From Lysobacteraceae bacterium SCN 69-320 (GTDB lineage Bacteria > Pseudomonadota > Gammaproteobacteria > Xanthomonadales > Rhodanobacteraceae), in assembly GCA_001725155.1 (NCBI GenBank), contig MEFP01000012.1:434001-498000 (forward strand): a DNA stretch of 64,000 nucleotides, in the 5' to 3' direction. The translations under genes were made by a program, and so were the position numbers. The notes under the pieces are model-generated. The model made no database searches and was not told where the DNA came from. It saw only the letters and a program-made list of their open reading frames with translations. This document shows positions 11,024 through 19,835 of this stretch, in pieces (the stretch's first letter is position 1; every line of letters starts with the position of its first letter).

Positions 11024-11537
11024 TCAGTGAGGATGCTCATCATCATGTTCGTGCGCCGGCGCGGCCATCGGATCGTCGACGGGCTCGAACGAGGACCGCG
11101 GCGCCGCGGCGGCGCCCGGATGCGCGCGCGGATCGCTTTCGCGACAGCCACGGCCGAATCGGCTGCGCATTCGCACCCGGCCCAGACCTGCAGTTCGGCC
11201 TGATCGTCCAGCCGCGCCGCGTCGATCTCCGCGACGTCCAGTTCCGGCAACGCCTGCAGCGCCTGCTGCGCGCCGGCCGGATACCAGCGCGCAAGTCCCA
11301 GGCACGCGGCACCGATCTCCGCTGCGCTGCGCGCGAGCGCGTTGTCGGCAGCTTGCCGAGATCCGGTGTGGCCGTGCTGCCGCGGCAATCGGCCGAATCC
11401 GCCGTATCGGCATCATCGCCGGCCAGGCCGTGACGACCGGCCTCGGCGACGGCCTTGTCGCCGGGGAAACCGTGACTCAGCCGCGCCGCCATCGCGCCCT
11501 GGCAGGCAACCAGGGCGAACAGGCACCGCCAGATCAC
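11024..11537 (-). pseudogene. Frameshifted exported protein with His-rich tail
   Basis: Good codon structure runs through this segment but switches frame twice. From a GTG at 11537 one frame encodes a signal-peptide-like start (MIWRCLFALVACQGAMAA). Near 11345 coding continues in a second frame (NALARSAAEIGAACLGLARW, later VWAGCECAADSAVAVA). Near 11110 a third frame gives the end, PAHEHDDEHPH and a TGA at 11024. Joined, it would be a roughly 165-residue periplasmic protein with a metal-binding-looking tail, fitting the copper context. It is either a decaying gene or carries two assembly indels. I do not recognise the family. The 248 bases between it and the riboswitch hold nothing convincing. 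Confidence 0.5.
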
Positions 11538-11786
11538 GAGCAGGCGGCGACGAGCATGAAAGCTTCCGGACGCAACCCGCGTAGCCTGGCGCGCCGCGGC
11601 GCAGAATGCGACCGGCACGGCCGCGCCAGGCTGCCGTCTGCGGCAGCGTGCCGCAGCGAAGTCCACGACAGGGCTACGCTCGAGCCGACGGCGTCGAAAG
11701 GCCAGGGCCGCGGCCGTCAGCGGAACGACCAAGGTCGCAGGCCGCACCGCTTGCATCGCGCGGCGCGAATCACTAGGCTGCGCGCC

Positions 11787-11951
11787 GTCACTGGGGAGTA
11801 GCCGCCTCCGCACAGGAGGAGCCGACGTCAACAGACTTGGTCCACGGACCATGGCGTCGGCGGCAGTAGCTGGGCGAGACCTTTGACTCTACGATCCAAA
11901 GCCGGGGCCGGCGATGGGTGGTCGAGTCATTGGTTCCTTCTCGCCGGCCCC
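11787..11951 (+). promoter_or_regulatory. yybP-ykoY manganese riboswitch with expression-platform hairpin
   Basis: The two conserved loops of the yybP-ykoY family are present: GGGGAGTAGC (11793-11802) and GCGAGACCTTTG (11875-11885 region), closed by GTCA (11787-11790) with TGAC (11884-11887). An 11-base perfect hairpin follows, GGGGCCGGCGA (11904-11914) with TCGCCGGCCCC (11941-11951). It ends one base before the AGGA ribosome-binding site, so control by masking or exposing translation is likely. The downstream gene is a GDT1-family manganese exporter, the usual target of this Mn2+ sensor. Confidence 0.85.
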
Positions 11952-11964
11952 AGGACAAATCCAC

Positions 11965-12543
11965 ATGGAAGCTCTGATCGCCTCGTTCGGCATGGTCGCC
12001 ATCGCCGAAATCGGGGACAAGACCCAACTGCTGTCGTTCGTCCTCGCCACGCGATTCCGGGGCAGGCACTGGGCCATCATTGCCGGCATCTTCGCCGCGA
12101 CCGTGTTCAACCATCTGTTCGCCGCGCTGGTCGGCGGCTGGGTCGCGCATTTCCTCGGCCCCGACCTGCTGCGCTGGATACTCGGCCTGGCCTTCCTCGG
12201 CTTTGCCGCCTGGGCGCTGATTCCCGACACGCTCGACGACAAGCCCGAACCGAGCCGCTACGGCCCGTTCCTGACCACCCTGGTGCTGTTCTTCCTGGCC
12301 GAGATGGGCGACAAGACGCAGCTCGCGACCGTCGCGCTCGGCGCGAAATACGCCAATCTGGCCCTCGTCACCCTCGGCACGACCCTCGGCATGATGGCCG
12401 CGAACGTGCCGGCCGTGCTGATCGGCGAAAAGCTCGCCCAGCGCTTCCGGCTGTCGACCATGCGCTTCGTCGCTGCCGCGCTGTTCGCCGTGTTCGGCCT
12501 GCTCATCCTGTTCAAGATCAACTTCGGATTGAACCTGGGCTGA
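11965..12543 (+). CDS. mneA: GDT1/TMEM165-family manganese exporter
   Basis: 192 residues with six predicted membrane helices and two copies of the family hallmark E-x-G-D-K-T (Glu15-Thr20 and from Glu113), one per inverted half. This UPF0016 family exports Mn2+ (or Ca2+) across the inner membrane; MneA in Vibrio and Xanthomonas relatives is the best-known bacterial case. ATG 11965 was chosen because AGGA precedes it and both halves then have the normal length. An in-frame ATG at 11914 lies inside the riboswitch hairpin. Expression should rise with manganese. Confidence 0.9.
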   Translation: MEALIASFGMVAIAEIGDKTQLLSFVLATRFRGRHWAIIAGIFAATVFNHLFAALVGGWVAHFLGPDLLRWILGLAFLGFAAWALIPDTLDDKPEPSRYGPFLTTLVLFFLAEMGDKTQLATVALGAKYANLALVTLGTTLGMMAANVPAVLIGEKLAQRFRLSTMRFVAAALFAVFGLLILFKINFGLNLG

Positions 12544-12755
12544 GGCGCGGCGTCACGGGCCGGTCCGCCTGCGGCGGGCACGGCCGCAACGGCGCATCCG
12601 GCGCTGCCGCCGCCGCGGCGGCGCCGGCCGCTTGATCCGCGTGGCTCGGCAACCGATGCTGAGCGGGACCGGCCCGGCGCCTGCGACGCGGGGCGTCCCA
12701 GCCGCGTCTGCGTCACCGGCGAAGCGCGTTCGCCAGCCACAGAGGAACTCTTGCC

Positions 12756-13169
12756 ATGCGATCCCGCCTTGCGACATCGACACTCGCCGCCGCCCTGCTC
12801 CTGACCGCTGCCGCGGCAGCCGCCGCGCGGCTCAGTCCCGAGGAACGGCTGGCCAAGGCCATCGAAGGCCGCAGCGCCGGCGAGCCGGTCAAATGCATAC
12901 AACTGCGCGACATCCGTTCGACCCGGATCATCGACAGGACCGCGATCATCTACGACACCCTCGGCGGCACGCTCTACGTGAACCACCCCAAGGCCGGCGC
13001 GGCGTTCCTGCACGACGACGTGGTGCTCGTCACCGACACGCATTCGTCGCAGCTGTGCAACATCGACATCGTCAAGCTCGTCGATCCGACGTCGAAGATG
13101 CTGACCGGCAGCGTCGGCCTCGGCGACTTCGTGCCGTATACCAGGCCCAAGCCCGAAGCCAAGCGCTGA
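12756..13169 (+). CDS. Small exported protein, probably DUF6491-like
   Basis: 137 residues with a long alanine-rich signal peptide (about residues 1-24). The mature part has Cys residues in CIQLRDIRST and LCNIDIVKLVD and a beta-rich middle, and ends GDFVPYTRPK. This resembles a family of uncharacterised periplasmic proteins of Xanthomonadales and sphingomonads that I know as DUF6491; the assignment is from memory of the pattern. GAGGA lies upstream of the ATG. Function unknown. Confidence 0.7.
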   Translation: MRSRLATSTLAAALLLTAAAAAAARLSPEERLAKAIEGRSAGEPVKCIQLRDIRSTRIIDRTAIIYDTLGGTLYVNHPKAGAAFLHDDVVLVTDTHSSQLCNIDIVKLVDPTSKMLTGSVGLGDFVPYTRPKPEAKR

Positions 13170-13574
13170 GTCGCCGCCGCAGCGCAGGTCAGCCGAAGAC
13201 GCTGCGCCGGATTCGGCCCGCTCTGCGACTGGCCGCTGCCGGGGCTGACCGTTCTCGCCGCCGTTGAAAAATGGCGTGATCCGTCAACGGCGCGAGGCGC
13301 CGGTCATCCTGTCGGCCGCACCGCTGCGCGCTCGCGCGGATCCGGCGCGGGCGAGTGCATTGCGGGATCTACGCCGCATCTCCCTGTCGAGCGCAACGAC
13401 GCTGCAACACGCCGCTGCCACACTGTGCCGGATCAGCAAGGCCGTTGCCGGCCTGCGACAGAAGCCCGCTGCGGTGGCCACCGATGCAGCCGTTCACGCG
13501 GGCACGCAATCCAGTCAACGGACAGCGGCGCCGCTGCGCGACCTCTGACCGGCTCGTCGTTCGGAGATGCACGC
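13170..13574. other. Intergenic region without a credible gene
   Basis: The one plus-strand reading frame here (13264-13548) has low-quality, Ala/Arg-rich translation and no ribosome-binding site. The only structure seen is a perfect 9-base inverted repeat, CGCCGTTGA (13259-13267) with TCAACGGCG (13284-13292), which could terminate the upstream transcript but has no U-tract. Confidence 0.5.
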
Positions 13575-13886
13575 ATGAAACGCTTCGCCCTGCTGTTGAT
13601 GTCCCTGCTGCCGCTCGCCGCGTCGGCCCAGAGCGTGCTGCTGGGCCGCACCCTGATCGGCAAGGGCGACGCCGCCACGGCAATCCGCGCTGCCGCCGGC
13701 GAACCCGCGCGACTGGACCGCATCGACGGCGACGATACGTCCCCGGCCATGGAAATCTGGACCTACCGTTTCGCCGACAAGGTGATCAGTCTCTGGATCG
13801 TCGAAGGCAAGGTCGTCCAGGCCAGCGAGGAACGCGTCGTGGCCGGCGGCAGCGGCACCGCCGCGCAGGTGCGCGAGGCGCGCTGA
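13575..13886 (+). CDS. Small exported protein, DUF2845/SmpA-like pattern
   Basis: 103 residues with a clean signal peptide (MKRFALLLMSLLPLAASAQS). The mature 84 residues follow a pattern seen in DUF2845- and SmpA/OmlA-like periplasmic proteins: GKGDAATAIRAAAGEPARLD, then MEIWTYRFADKVISLWIVEGKVV. This is a short alpha-beta unit with a conserved Gly-Glu-Pro and a W-x-Y strand. GGAG sits 9 bases before the ATG. No specific function can be given. Confidence 0.7.
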   Translation: MKRFALLLMSLLPLAASAQSVLLGRTLIGKGDAATAIRAAAGEPARLDRIDGDDTSPAMEIWTYRFADKVISLWIVEGKVVQASEERVVAGGSGTAAQVREAR

Positions 13887-14192
13887 GCGCCGTACCGGTC
13901 GGCGCATTCGCGCCGGCCGACGATGCCGTCCCGGCCCAGGCCGTCGCCCGACCTCACGGCCGCCGCACGACTTTCGCGAAATCGGCTGCAGCGCGTGCGC
14001 GAACATCACGTTGACGGGGACAGCCTGCAGCAAGCCGAACGCCTCAGCGCCTATTTCGGCTGGAACCGCTGCAGCAACCGTGCGCGGGCCGGTCCCGTCG
14101 TGCCGGCCTGCCGCGAAGGCGATGGCTATCTCAGCATCGGCAATGTCCGGCGCGTGGCCGGCACGGGGCGAGAAACCGCCGCCGCACGGCGC
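13887..14192. other. Convergent intergenic region, nothing recognisable
   Basis: About 300 bases between a plus-strand and a minus-strand gene end. No reading frame with convincing codon use, no strong hairpin with U-tract and no repeat was noticed. Confidence 0.5.
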
Positions 14193-14699
14193 TCAGGCCC
14201 GCTGCGGCGCGACCGTGCGCCGGCGACGACGCAGACGCAGCAGCTGCCCGAGGATGCCGATCACGAATACCGCGAAGGTCGCGCCGATCAGCGTCTGCAG
14301 CTTGGGATCATCGGGCCCGTTCGCGTACGGAGCGCCCGGCGGCAGCCGCGTCAGGGTCTCGGTGAAGCCCGGAATGAAGTGGAAGAAGAACGTCAGCGAA
14401 TAGGCTGCCGTGGCCAGGTAGACCGAGACACCACCGAACAGGCGCCGGCGCTCGGCCAGCGCAGCGACGCCGAGCACGCCGAGTGTCAGCAGCGCGAGCA
14501 CGTGCGGCGGGCCGAAGCCGCCGTGATGGAAGATGAAAAGCCCGGTGACGCAGCTGGCGACGGTCAGGCCGACGAAAGCGCGGCCCGGCGCCGTCGCCAG
14601 CGCGATGCCGCCGTAGCGCGCCAGCGCGACGACGGCCGCCGCCATCGCGAACAGACTGATCAGCGTATGCACCCAGCCGAATGCCGTGATGCCGTACAT
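14193..14699 (-). CDS. Small integral membrane protein of unknown function
   Basis: 168 residues with four predicted membrane helices (about residues 5-27, 42-64, 67-82 and 90-112) plus a fifth near 140-158 before a basic Arg-rich tail. A HHGGFGPPHVLA loop between helices carries two adjacent His residues. It resembles short DUF-type inner-membrane proteins, but I cannot name the family. GAGGAG lies upstream of ATG 14699. The hydrolase gene ends 35 bases further upstream on the same strand, so the two may be cotranscribed. Confidence 0.75.
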   Translation of the reverse strand: MYGITAFGWVHTLISLFAMAAAVVALARYGGIALATAPGRAFVGLTVASCVTGLFIFHHGGFGPPHVLALLTLGVLGVAALAERRRLFGGVSVYLATAAYSLTFFFHFIPGFTETLTRLPPGAPYANGPDDPKLQTLIGATFAVFVIGILGQLLRLRRRRRTVAPQRA

Positions 14700-14733
14700 G
14701 GCAGTTCTCCTCGCGGGCGGCGCGATGCCGCGG

Positions 14734-15714
14734 TCAGGACTTCAGAAAATCCAGCAGGTCGGCGTTGAGCTTGTCCTTGTGCGTGTCGGCCAGGCCGTGC
14801 GGCGCACCCGGATAGACGATCAGCTTCGCGTTCTTCACGAGCTTGGCCGAAGCTCGGCCGGCCGCATCGATCGGCACGATCTGATCGTCGTCGCCATGCA
14901 CGACCAGGGTCGGCACGTCGAATTTCTTCAGGTCTTCGGTGAAGTCGGTGGCCGAGAACGCCGCGATGCTGTCATAGGCATTCTTGTGCCCGGCCATCAT
15001 GCCCTGCATCCAGAACGTGTCGATGATGCCGGCGGAGGGCTTCGCGTTCGGGCGGTTGTAGCCGTAGAACGGGCCGCTCGCGATGTCGCGGTACAGCTGC
15101 GCGCGATTGGCGATGGAGCCGGCGCGCAGGCCGTCGAACACCTCGATCGGCAGGCCGCCGGGGTTCTTGTCGGTCTTGAGCATCAGCGGCGGCACGGCCG
15201 AGATCAGGCCGGCTTTCTTCACGCGCTTCGTGCCGTGGCGGCCGATGTAGCGCGCGACTTCGCCGCCGCCGGTGGAGAAGCCGAACAGGCTCGCGCCCTT
15301 GACGTCGAGCTGATCGAGCAGCGCGGCGAGATCGTCGGCGTAGTGATCCATGTCGTTGCCGTCCCAGGGCTGGCTGGAACGGCCGTGGCCGCGGCGGTCG
15401 TGGGCGATGCAGCGATAGCCCTTGTCGGCGAGGAAGAACATCTGCGCTTCCCAGCTGTCGGCGTTGAGCGGCCAGCCGTGGCTGAAGACGACGGGCTCGC
15501 CCTTGGCCGGCCCCCAGTCCTTGTAATAGATCTGCACGCCGTCTTTGGTCGTGATGGTACCCATGGTGCGTCCTCCGGTTCTGGAAAGTGGAGATGCGGG
15601 CGCGGCCGCGCCGGCCAGCAGCGGCGCGGCGGCCAGCGCAGTGCCGGCCACGGTGCCGGCGATCAGCAGCCGGCGGCGCGCTTCGTCGATCGGATCCGGT
15701 CCATCGTGCGGCAT
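14734..15714 (-). CDS. Tat-exported alpha/beta hydrolase (non-heme chloroperoxidase/arylesterase type)
   Basis: 326 residues. A twin-arginine-like leader ([11 protein letters not shown], then an Ala-rich core) precedes an alpha/beta-hydrolase domain starting at [18 protein letters not shown]. The triad is visible: Ser in GFSTGGG, Asp in [10 protein letters not shown] and His in [10 protein letters not shown]. Sequence type matches cofactor-free haloperoxidases/arylesterases, which hydrolyse esters or perhydrolyse carboxylic acids; the natural substrate is unknown. Most homologues are cytoplasmic and start at the internal ATG (15564), so the leader is notable. ATG 15714 was chosen because the leader reads in frame and GAGG precedes it. 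Confidence 0.85.
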   Translation of the reverse strand: MPHDGPDPIDEARRRLLIAGTVAGTALAAAPLLAGAAAPASPLSRTGGRTMGTITTKDGVQIYYKDWGPAKGEPVVFSHGWPLNADSWEAQMFFLADKGYRCIAHDRRGHGRSSQPWDGNDMDHYADDLAALLDQLDVKGASLFGFSTGGGEVARYIGRHGTKRVKKAGLISAVPPLMLKTDKNPGGLPIEVFDGLRAGSIANRAQLYRDIASGPFYGYNRPNAKPSAGIIDTFWMQGMMAGHKNAYDSIAAFSATDFTEDLKKFDVPTLVVHGDDDQIVPIDAAGRASAKLVKNAKLIVYPGAPHGLADTHKDKLNADLLDFLKS

Positions 15715-15888
15715 GGCGGCCTCGTGTCCCCAAGGAAACTCGTGCGCACCGCGGCCGCGGCGTAACTCGCGGCGGCCGCGATGGCGGTGGGTGCAGCCTC
15801 GCATGAGGCCGGCCCGGCGCCTTGCAGGTTCGTGCTGTTCCGTACGGCGGCGCCGCGCCGCCGCCGCCGGATCATCGAGCCGGCGCCG

Positions 15889-16590
15889 TCAAGGCGCCGT
15901 ATCGACGAGCACGACCTCGGCATCGTCGAGCGCGACCACATGCAGCGACGTCTCGTTGCGGATCGCCAGACCGTCGCGCGCATCGACGCGCTGACCGTTG
16001 ACCTCGATCGCGCCCTTGGCCGGCACGAGATAGCCGCAGCGGTTCGCGGCAAACGCGTAGTCGGCGCTCTGCCCCGCCGCCAGGGTCAGGCCGAGCACGC
16101 GCGCATCGGCGCGGATCGGCAGCGCGTCGTCGTCGCCGGGCTGGCCGCTGGCCAGGGTCACGAAGCGGCCGGCGCGGTCGCCCTTCGGAAACGGCTTGGC
16201 GCCCCAGGTCGGCTTGCCGCCGCGGCTGTCGGGAATGATCCAGATCTGGAAGATCCGCGTCGTTTCCGACTCGCGGTTGTACTCGGCGTGCTGGATGCCG
16301 CTGCCGGCGCTCATGACCTGCACGTCGCCCGCTTCGGTGCGGCCGTGATTGCCGAGGTTGTCCTGGTGCGTGATCGCGCCGTCGCGGACATAGGTGATGA
16401 TTTCCATGTCCGAATGCGGATGCGGCGGAAAACCCGTGTTCGCGGCGATCGTGTCGTCGTTCCAGACGCGCAGCGCGCCCCAGCCCATGCGCTGCGCATC
16501 GTGGTAGCTCGCGAACGAGAAATGATGCTTGGCGTCGAGCCAGCCGTGGTTGGCTCCGCCGAGGCTGCTGAAAGGACGGCGTTCGATCAT
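15889..16590 (-). CDS. Pirin-family cupin protein (YhhW-like)
   Basis: 233 residues in two cupin halves. The N-terminal half carries the metal-site pattern HPHSDMEIITYVRDG, a following His (THQD) and GSGIQHAEYN, as in E. coli YhhW, which can cleave quercetin as a 2,3-dioxygenase. The full-length match begins MIERRPFSSLGG and GGAG lies upstream of the ATG. Bacterial pirins are cytoplasmic and their physiological substrates are poorly known. The gene is divergent from the phospholipase-D-like gene, with a 347-base gap. Confidence 0.9.
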   Translation of the reverse strand: MIERRPFSSLGGANHGWLDAKHHFSFASYHDAQRMGWGALRVWNDDTIAANTGFPPHPHSDMEIITYVRDGAITHQDNLGNHGRTEAGDVQVMSAGSGIQHAEYNRESETTRIFQIWIIPDSRGGKPTWGAKPFPKGDRAGRFVTLASGQPGDDDALPIRADARVLGLTLAAGQSADYAFAANRCGYLVPAKGAIEVNGQRVDARDGLAIRNETSLHVVALDDAEVVLVDTAP

Positions 16591-16937
16591 GTCGTTGCTC
16601 CGATGTGGATGAGGGGCGCTAACTTAGTCCCGGCGCGGTCGCTTTAAAACGGGGACAATCGAAACTGATCGTTTCCGGAATCGCTACACACAAGGTGGGT
16701 CGGCGCACCGGACGACACAGGCTCCGCCGGCGCCCCTTGCCGGTCAGGCAACCCGGCCCGCGCCGACGCACCGCCGGCACCTCGCCGACTCCCGTCCCCG
16801 ATCGGCTGCACGGCGCCGCCGACGGCTGCGAGGAACTGCACATCCGGCGCACTAGCTGGATCAGGCCGCCCCGATGCGGCCTCGCCAGCCGGAGTGACGA
16901 CTGACGAACCGATCAACCGCCCCGGCAGGAGGAGCGC
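16591..16937. other. Divergent intergenic region with a small dyad
   Basis: No gene is supported. The dyad GAAAC-TGATC-GTTTC (16661-16675) lies 71 bases upstream of the pirin start and may be an operator. No clear sigma-70 hexamer pair was found. A GGAGGA ribosome-binding site for the phospholipase-D-like gene ends the region. Confidence 0.4.
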
Positions 16938-18935
16938 ATGGCGAAGATCGTTCGCGCCACGGCATTTGCCAACAACGAAGTCGCGTTCATTGCCTGGGAA
17001 ACCGACCCGCCCTCGATACCCGGCTGTCTCGGTTTCCATATCGTCCGCGAATACCTCGACGCCGGCGGTAATACGACCGACGAGCGGCCGCTCGCGTCCT
17101 ATGTCGCCTTCGAGGGTCAGGACAATCCCGACTGGCAGCCGCAGAACACCAGCGTCTGGCCGGTGCAGAAATTCACCTGGCGCGACCTGACCCTGCGCCG
17201 CCGCCGCGATGCGGCCACCTTGCGCCCCGCCGGCGAGCGCGTGCGCTATCGCATTCGCGCAGTCGGCCGGTTCGAGCCCGGCATGGAAGCCGTGATCGTC
17301 GTGCCGGAAACGCACACGGACAGCCGGACCCGAAAAATCGTCGAGAACCGCTATGCCGGCACGCCGATCCCGCTGGGCTACCTGACGCCGGCCGAACACA
17401 CCAACATCGTGGAAGTGACCAGCAGCCGGCCGCCGTTCTTCACGACCTTCACCAACGGCATCCTGTCCACGCAGTTCCTCGTGCGCGTGCTCGAACGCGA
17501 CGGGAAGATCGAGCCCGGCGAGCTCGAAAGCCACCTCAGGCGACCCGGCGACTGGCTGCGCAACTACCTGGCCGGCGATACGCTGACGACGATACGCGGC
17601 TTCTTCGAACGGCCCGGCGGACGCTTCCATGCGGCGCTGTACGAGCTGGAAGACGCCGAACTGGAGCAACTGCTCGCCGACAACGCCGAACGGCTGGACC
17701 TGATCCTCTCCGACGCCGGCAGCGGCAAGGGCGACGAGGAGGATGAGGACGGCAAGACCCCGACCGTCTACGACACGCGCAACGCACCGGCACGCGCGCG
17801 GCTGCGCAAGCTTGCAAAGAAGAAGCCGACGGCGTTCGCGATGCAGGACCGGATGTTCAACGGCTCCGGGCATATCGGCCACAACAAGTTCGTCGTCCAC
17901 GTCGACGACGCCGGCCGTGCGACCTCCGTACTGACCGGCTCGACAAACTGGACCTGGTCCGGCGTGGCCGGACAGAGCAACAACTGCATACGCATCGACG
18001 ACGCCGACATCGCAGCGGGCTTCCTGGACTATTGGCAGCGCCTGCACGACGACGCGCAGCCCACACCCCGGCCGCTGTCCGCGCGCAATTCCGGCGCCGG
18101 CCAGAACGATGCGCTCAAGCAGGCCGGCCAGACGCCTGTCACGGCCACGCTGACGCCGCCGGCCAGCGTGGAAACCTGGTTTTCGCCGAACATGCCGGGC
18201 AAGAAGCAGCCGCCCGCCCCCAAGGCCGCCAGACCCGCACCGCCACCGCCGGACATGGCGCGGCTGTTCTCGCTGATGCGCAAGGCGCGGCGCTCGATCT
18301 TCTTCCTCGTCTTCATGCCCTCGCGCGGCGGAATCAATTCCATCGTGTCCGAGGCCGTGGCGCTGGGCCAGAAGGACAGCTCGCTGGAGGTCGTCGGCGC
18401 GATCTCCGATACCCAGGCCATGTGGGGCTACCGACCCGGCAGCACGGACGAAGCCGGCAACAAGGTCGCAGCATCGTCGCCGCACGTATTCGTCCAGGGC
18501 GGCGTGTCGGTGGTGCGCGCGACCGCGCTGACCGACCGGGAAATCGGCCGCCAGCTCGGCAACTTCCAGCTCGACGAAACCCTGACCACGGGCCGCGCCA
18601 TCATCCACGACAAGATTCTCGTGCTCGATCCCACCGATCCCGAGCACTGCACGGTCGCATTCGGCAGCCACAACCTCGGCTACAAGGCGTCCTACGCCAA
18701 CGACGAAAACCTCGTCATCGTGCGCGGCCACCGCGCGCTGGCGCTGGCCTATGCCGCACACGTGCTCGATGTGTACGACCACTACCGCTTCCGCGCCGCC
18801 GAGGCTGAACACGCGAAGAAGAAACGCGGCCGCGCGGCGGCCGGGCAGTTCAGCGGCTTTCTCGCTACCGCCGATGCCTGGCAGCAGCGCGCCTCGCGCC
18901 GTCTGTCGCGCTATTTCACCGAAACCCTGCTCTGA
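16938..18935 (+). CDS. Phospholipase-D-like protein with two HKD motifs
   Basis: 665 residues, no signal peptide. After an N-terminal beta-rich domain (about 1-150) come two PLD half-sites. The first reads GHNKFVVHVDD with TGSTNWTWSG downstream; the spacing is H-x-K-x5-D, one residue longer than canonical. The second is a canonical H-x-K-x4-D (IHDKILVLD) followed by FGSHNLG. The superfamily hydrolyses or transfers phosphodiester bonds in lipids or nucleic acids; which applies here is not visible. GGAGGA precedes the ATG. The 3' end overlaps the convergent AraC-type gene by 25 bases. Confidence 0.85.
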   Translation: MAKIVRATAFANNEVAFIAWETDPPSIPGCLGFHIVREYLDAGGNTTDERPLASYVAFEGQDNPDWQPQNTSVWPVQKFTWRDLTLRRRRDAATLRPAGERVRYRIRAVGRFEPGMEAVIVVPETHTDSRTRKIVENRYAGTPIPLGYLTPAEHTNIVEVTSSRPPFFTTFTNGILSTQFLVRVLERDGKIEPGELESHLRRPGDWLRNYLAGDTLTTIRGFFERPGGRFHAALYELEDAELEQLLADNAERLDLILSDAGSGKGDEEDEDGKTPTVYDTRNAPARARLRKLAKKKPTAFAMQDRMFNGSGHIGHNKFVVHVDDAGRATSVLTGSTNWTWSGVAGQSNNCIRIDDADIAAGFLDYWQRLHDDAQPTPRPLSARNSGAGQNDALKQAGQTPVTATLTPPASVETWFSPNMPGKKQPPAPKAARPAPPPPDMARLFSLMRKARRSIFFLVFMPSRGGINSIVSEAVALGQKDSSLEVVGAISDTQAMWGYRPGSTDEAGNKVAASSPHVFVQGGVSVVRATALTDREIGRQLGNFQLDETLTTGRAIIHDKILVLDPTDPEHCTVAFGSHNLGYKASYANDENLVIVRGHRALALAYAAHVLDVYDHYRFRAAEAEHAKKKRGRAAAGQFSGFLATADAWQQRASRRLSRYFTETLL

Positions 18936-19354
18936 GAAGGAACGATCATCGCCGGCGCCGCACGCGCGTTCACCTGCGTCCGCGCGTAATGCCCCGGCGA
19001 CTGGCCCGTCATGCGGCCGAACACGCGCGTGAAATGGCTCTGGTCGAAGAAACCCAGCGCCGCGGCGATACGCGACAGGTTCGGCGCGTCGCTGCGCGCG
19101 AGCAGGTATCGGGCCATGGCGATGCGTTCCAGGCGCACGTACTGCATCGGGCTCATGCCCATGCGCGCGCGGAACAGGCGCGCGAAATGGAAGCGGCTGA
19201 TGCAGGCCGCCTCCGCCAGCCGCCTCAGCGACAGGTTTTCGGCGAGATTGGCGCGGATGCAGTCGGTCACGCGCTGCAGCGCGCGGTCACTGAGGCCGCG
19301 GCCGCGCGACGGCGCGCGGCGCGGAACGTGAGTCGATGTCGAAGGCTGGCTCAT
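18911..19354 (-). CDS. Short AraC-family regulator (DNA-binding domain only)
   Basis: 147 residues made almost only of the two helix-turn-helix AraC DNA-binding domain: NLSLRRLAEAACISRFHFAR and SRIAAALGFFDQSHFTRVFG, followed by the family ending GQSPGHYAR. There is no N-terminal sensor domain. The ATG at 19354 overlaps the stop of the DoxX-like gene as ATGA, so the two are coupled. Stand-alone domains of this kind (SoxS/MarA type) are usually controlled by abundance rather than ligand. Confidence 0.85.
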   Translation of the reverse strand: MSQPSTSTHVPRRAPSRGRGLSDRALQRVTDCIRANLAENLSLRRLAEAACISRFHFARLFRARMGMSPMQYVRLERIAMARYLLARSDAPNLSRIAAALGFFDQSHFTRVFGRMTGQSPGHYARTQVNARAAPAMIVPSQSRVSVK

Positions 19355-19701
19355 GGGCGCGGAAACGTCAGTCGGCGGCGTCCGAACAGGCGCGCATCCA
19401 GGGAATAGGCGCCGGGACCGAGCAGACCCAGCGCCGCGGCATGGCAGACGGCGATCGCCGCCGGCAGCGGCGCGAGCGCGCCGAGCGCCGCCTGCAACAG
19501 GACCAGGGCGACGCCGAGAGCGGCGAACCACGGCGTCAGCAGACCGGCCAGCAACGCGGCGACGGGTAACAGCGCGGCCACACGCAGCGGCAGATCCAGA
19601 TCCGACGTCTGCTGCAGGACAGTGGCGGCGACGCCGATGCGCAGCAGGGCCAGGCCACAGCCCGGCAGTCCCTGCGGAAAGATGGAAAACAAGCGCTGCA
19701 T
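19351..19701 (-). CDS. DoxX-like four-helix membrane protein
   Basis: 116 residues, four hydrophobic helices with the DoxX/DUF417-like pattern (GLALLRIGVAATVLQ, LLAGLLTPWFAALGVAL, LGPGAYSLDARLFGRR). Such proteins are inner-membrane partners of oxidoreductases or of unknown role. It forms an operon with the overlapping short AraC regulator. The start has no strong ribosome-binding site. Confidence 0.75.
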   Translation of the reverse strand: MQRLFSIFPQGLPGCGLALLRIGVAATVLQQTSDLDLPLRVAALLPVAALLAGLLTPWFAALGVALVLLQAALGALAPLPAAIAVCHAAALGLLGPGAYSLDARLFGRRRLTFPRP

Positions 19702-19835
19702 CGTGTGAGGCTATGACCGCCGCCGCGCCGCGGCATCCCCGTTTCGCGGAGCCGCGCGCTCCCTCTTTCGAGGGATGCCGCGGCAGCATCGGCGTGTACA
19801 GTGATCGGTCCGGGCGCGGCCGCGCGGGAGGACAT

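Noticed and set aside
11914-11964. In-frame upstream ATG for the GDT1 exporter
   Set aside because: It falls inside the riboswitch expression-platform hairpin and has no ribosome-binding site; the family starts at the ATG at 11965.
13264-13548. Possible 94-residue gene in the gap after the DUF6491-like gene
   Set aside because: Poor codon structure, no ribosome-binding site and Ala/Arg-rich translation with no pattern.
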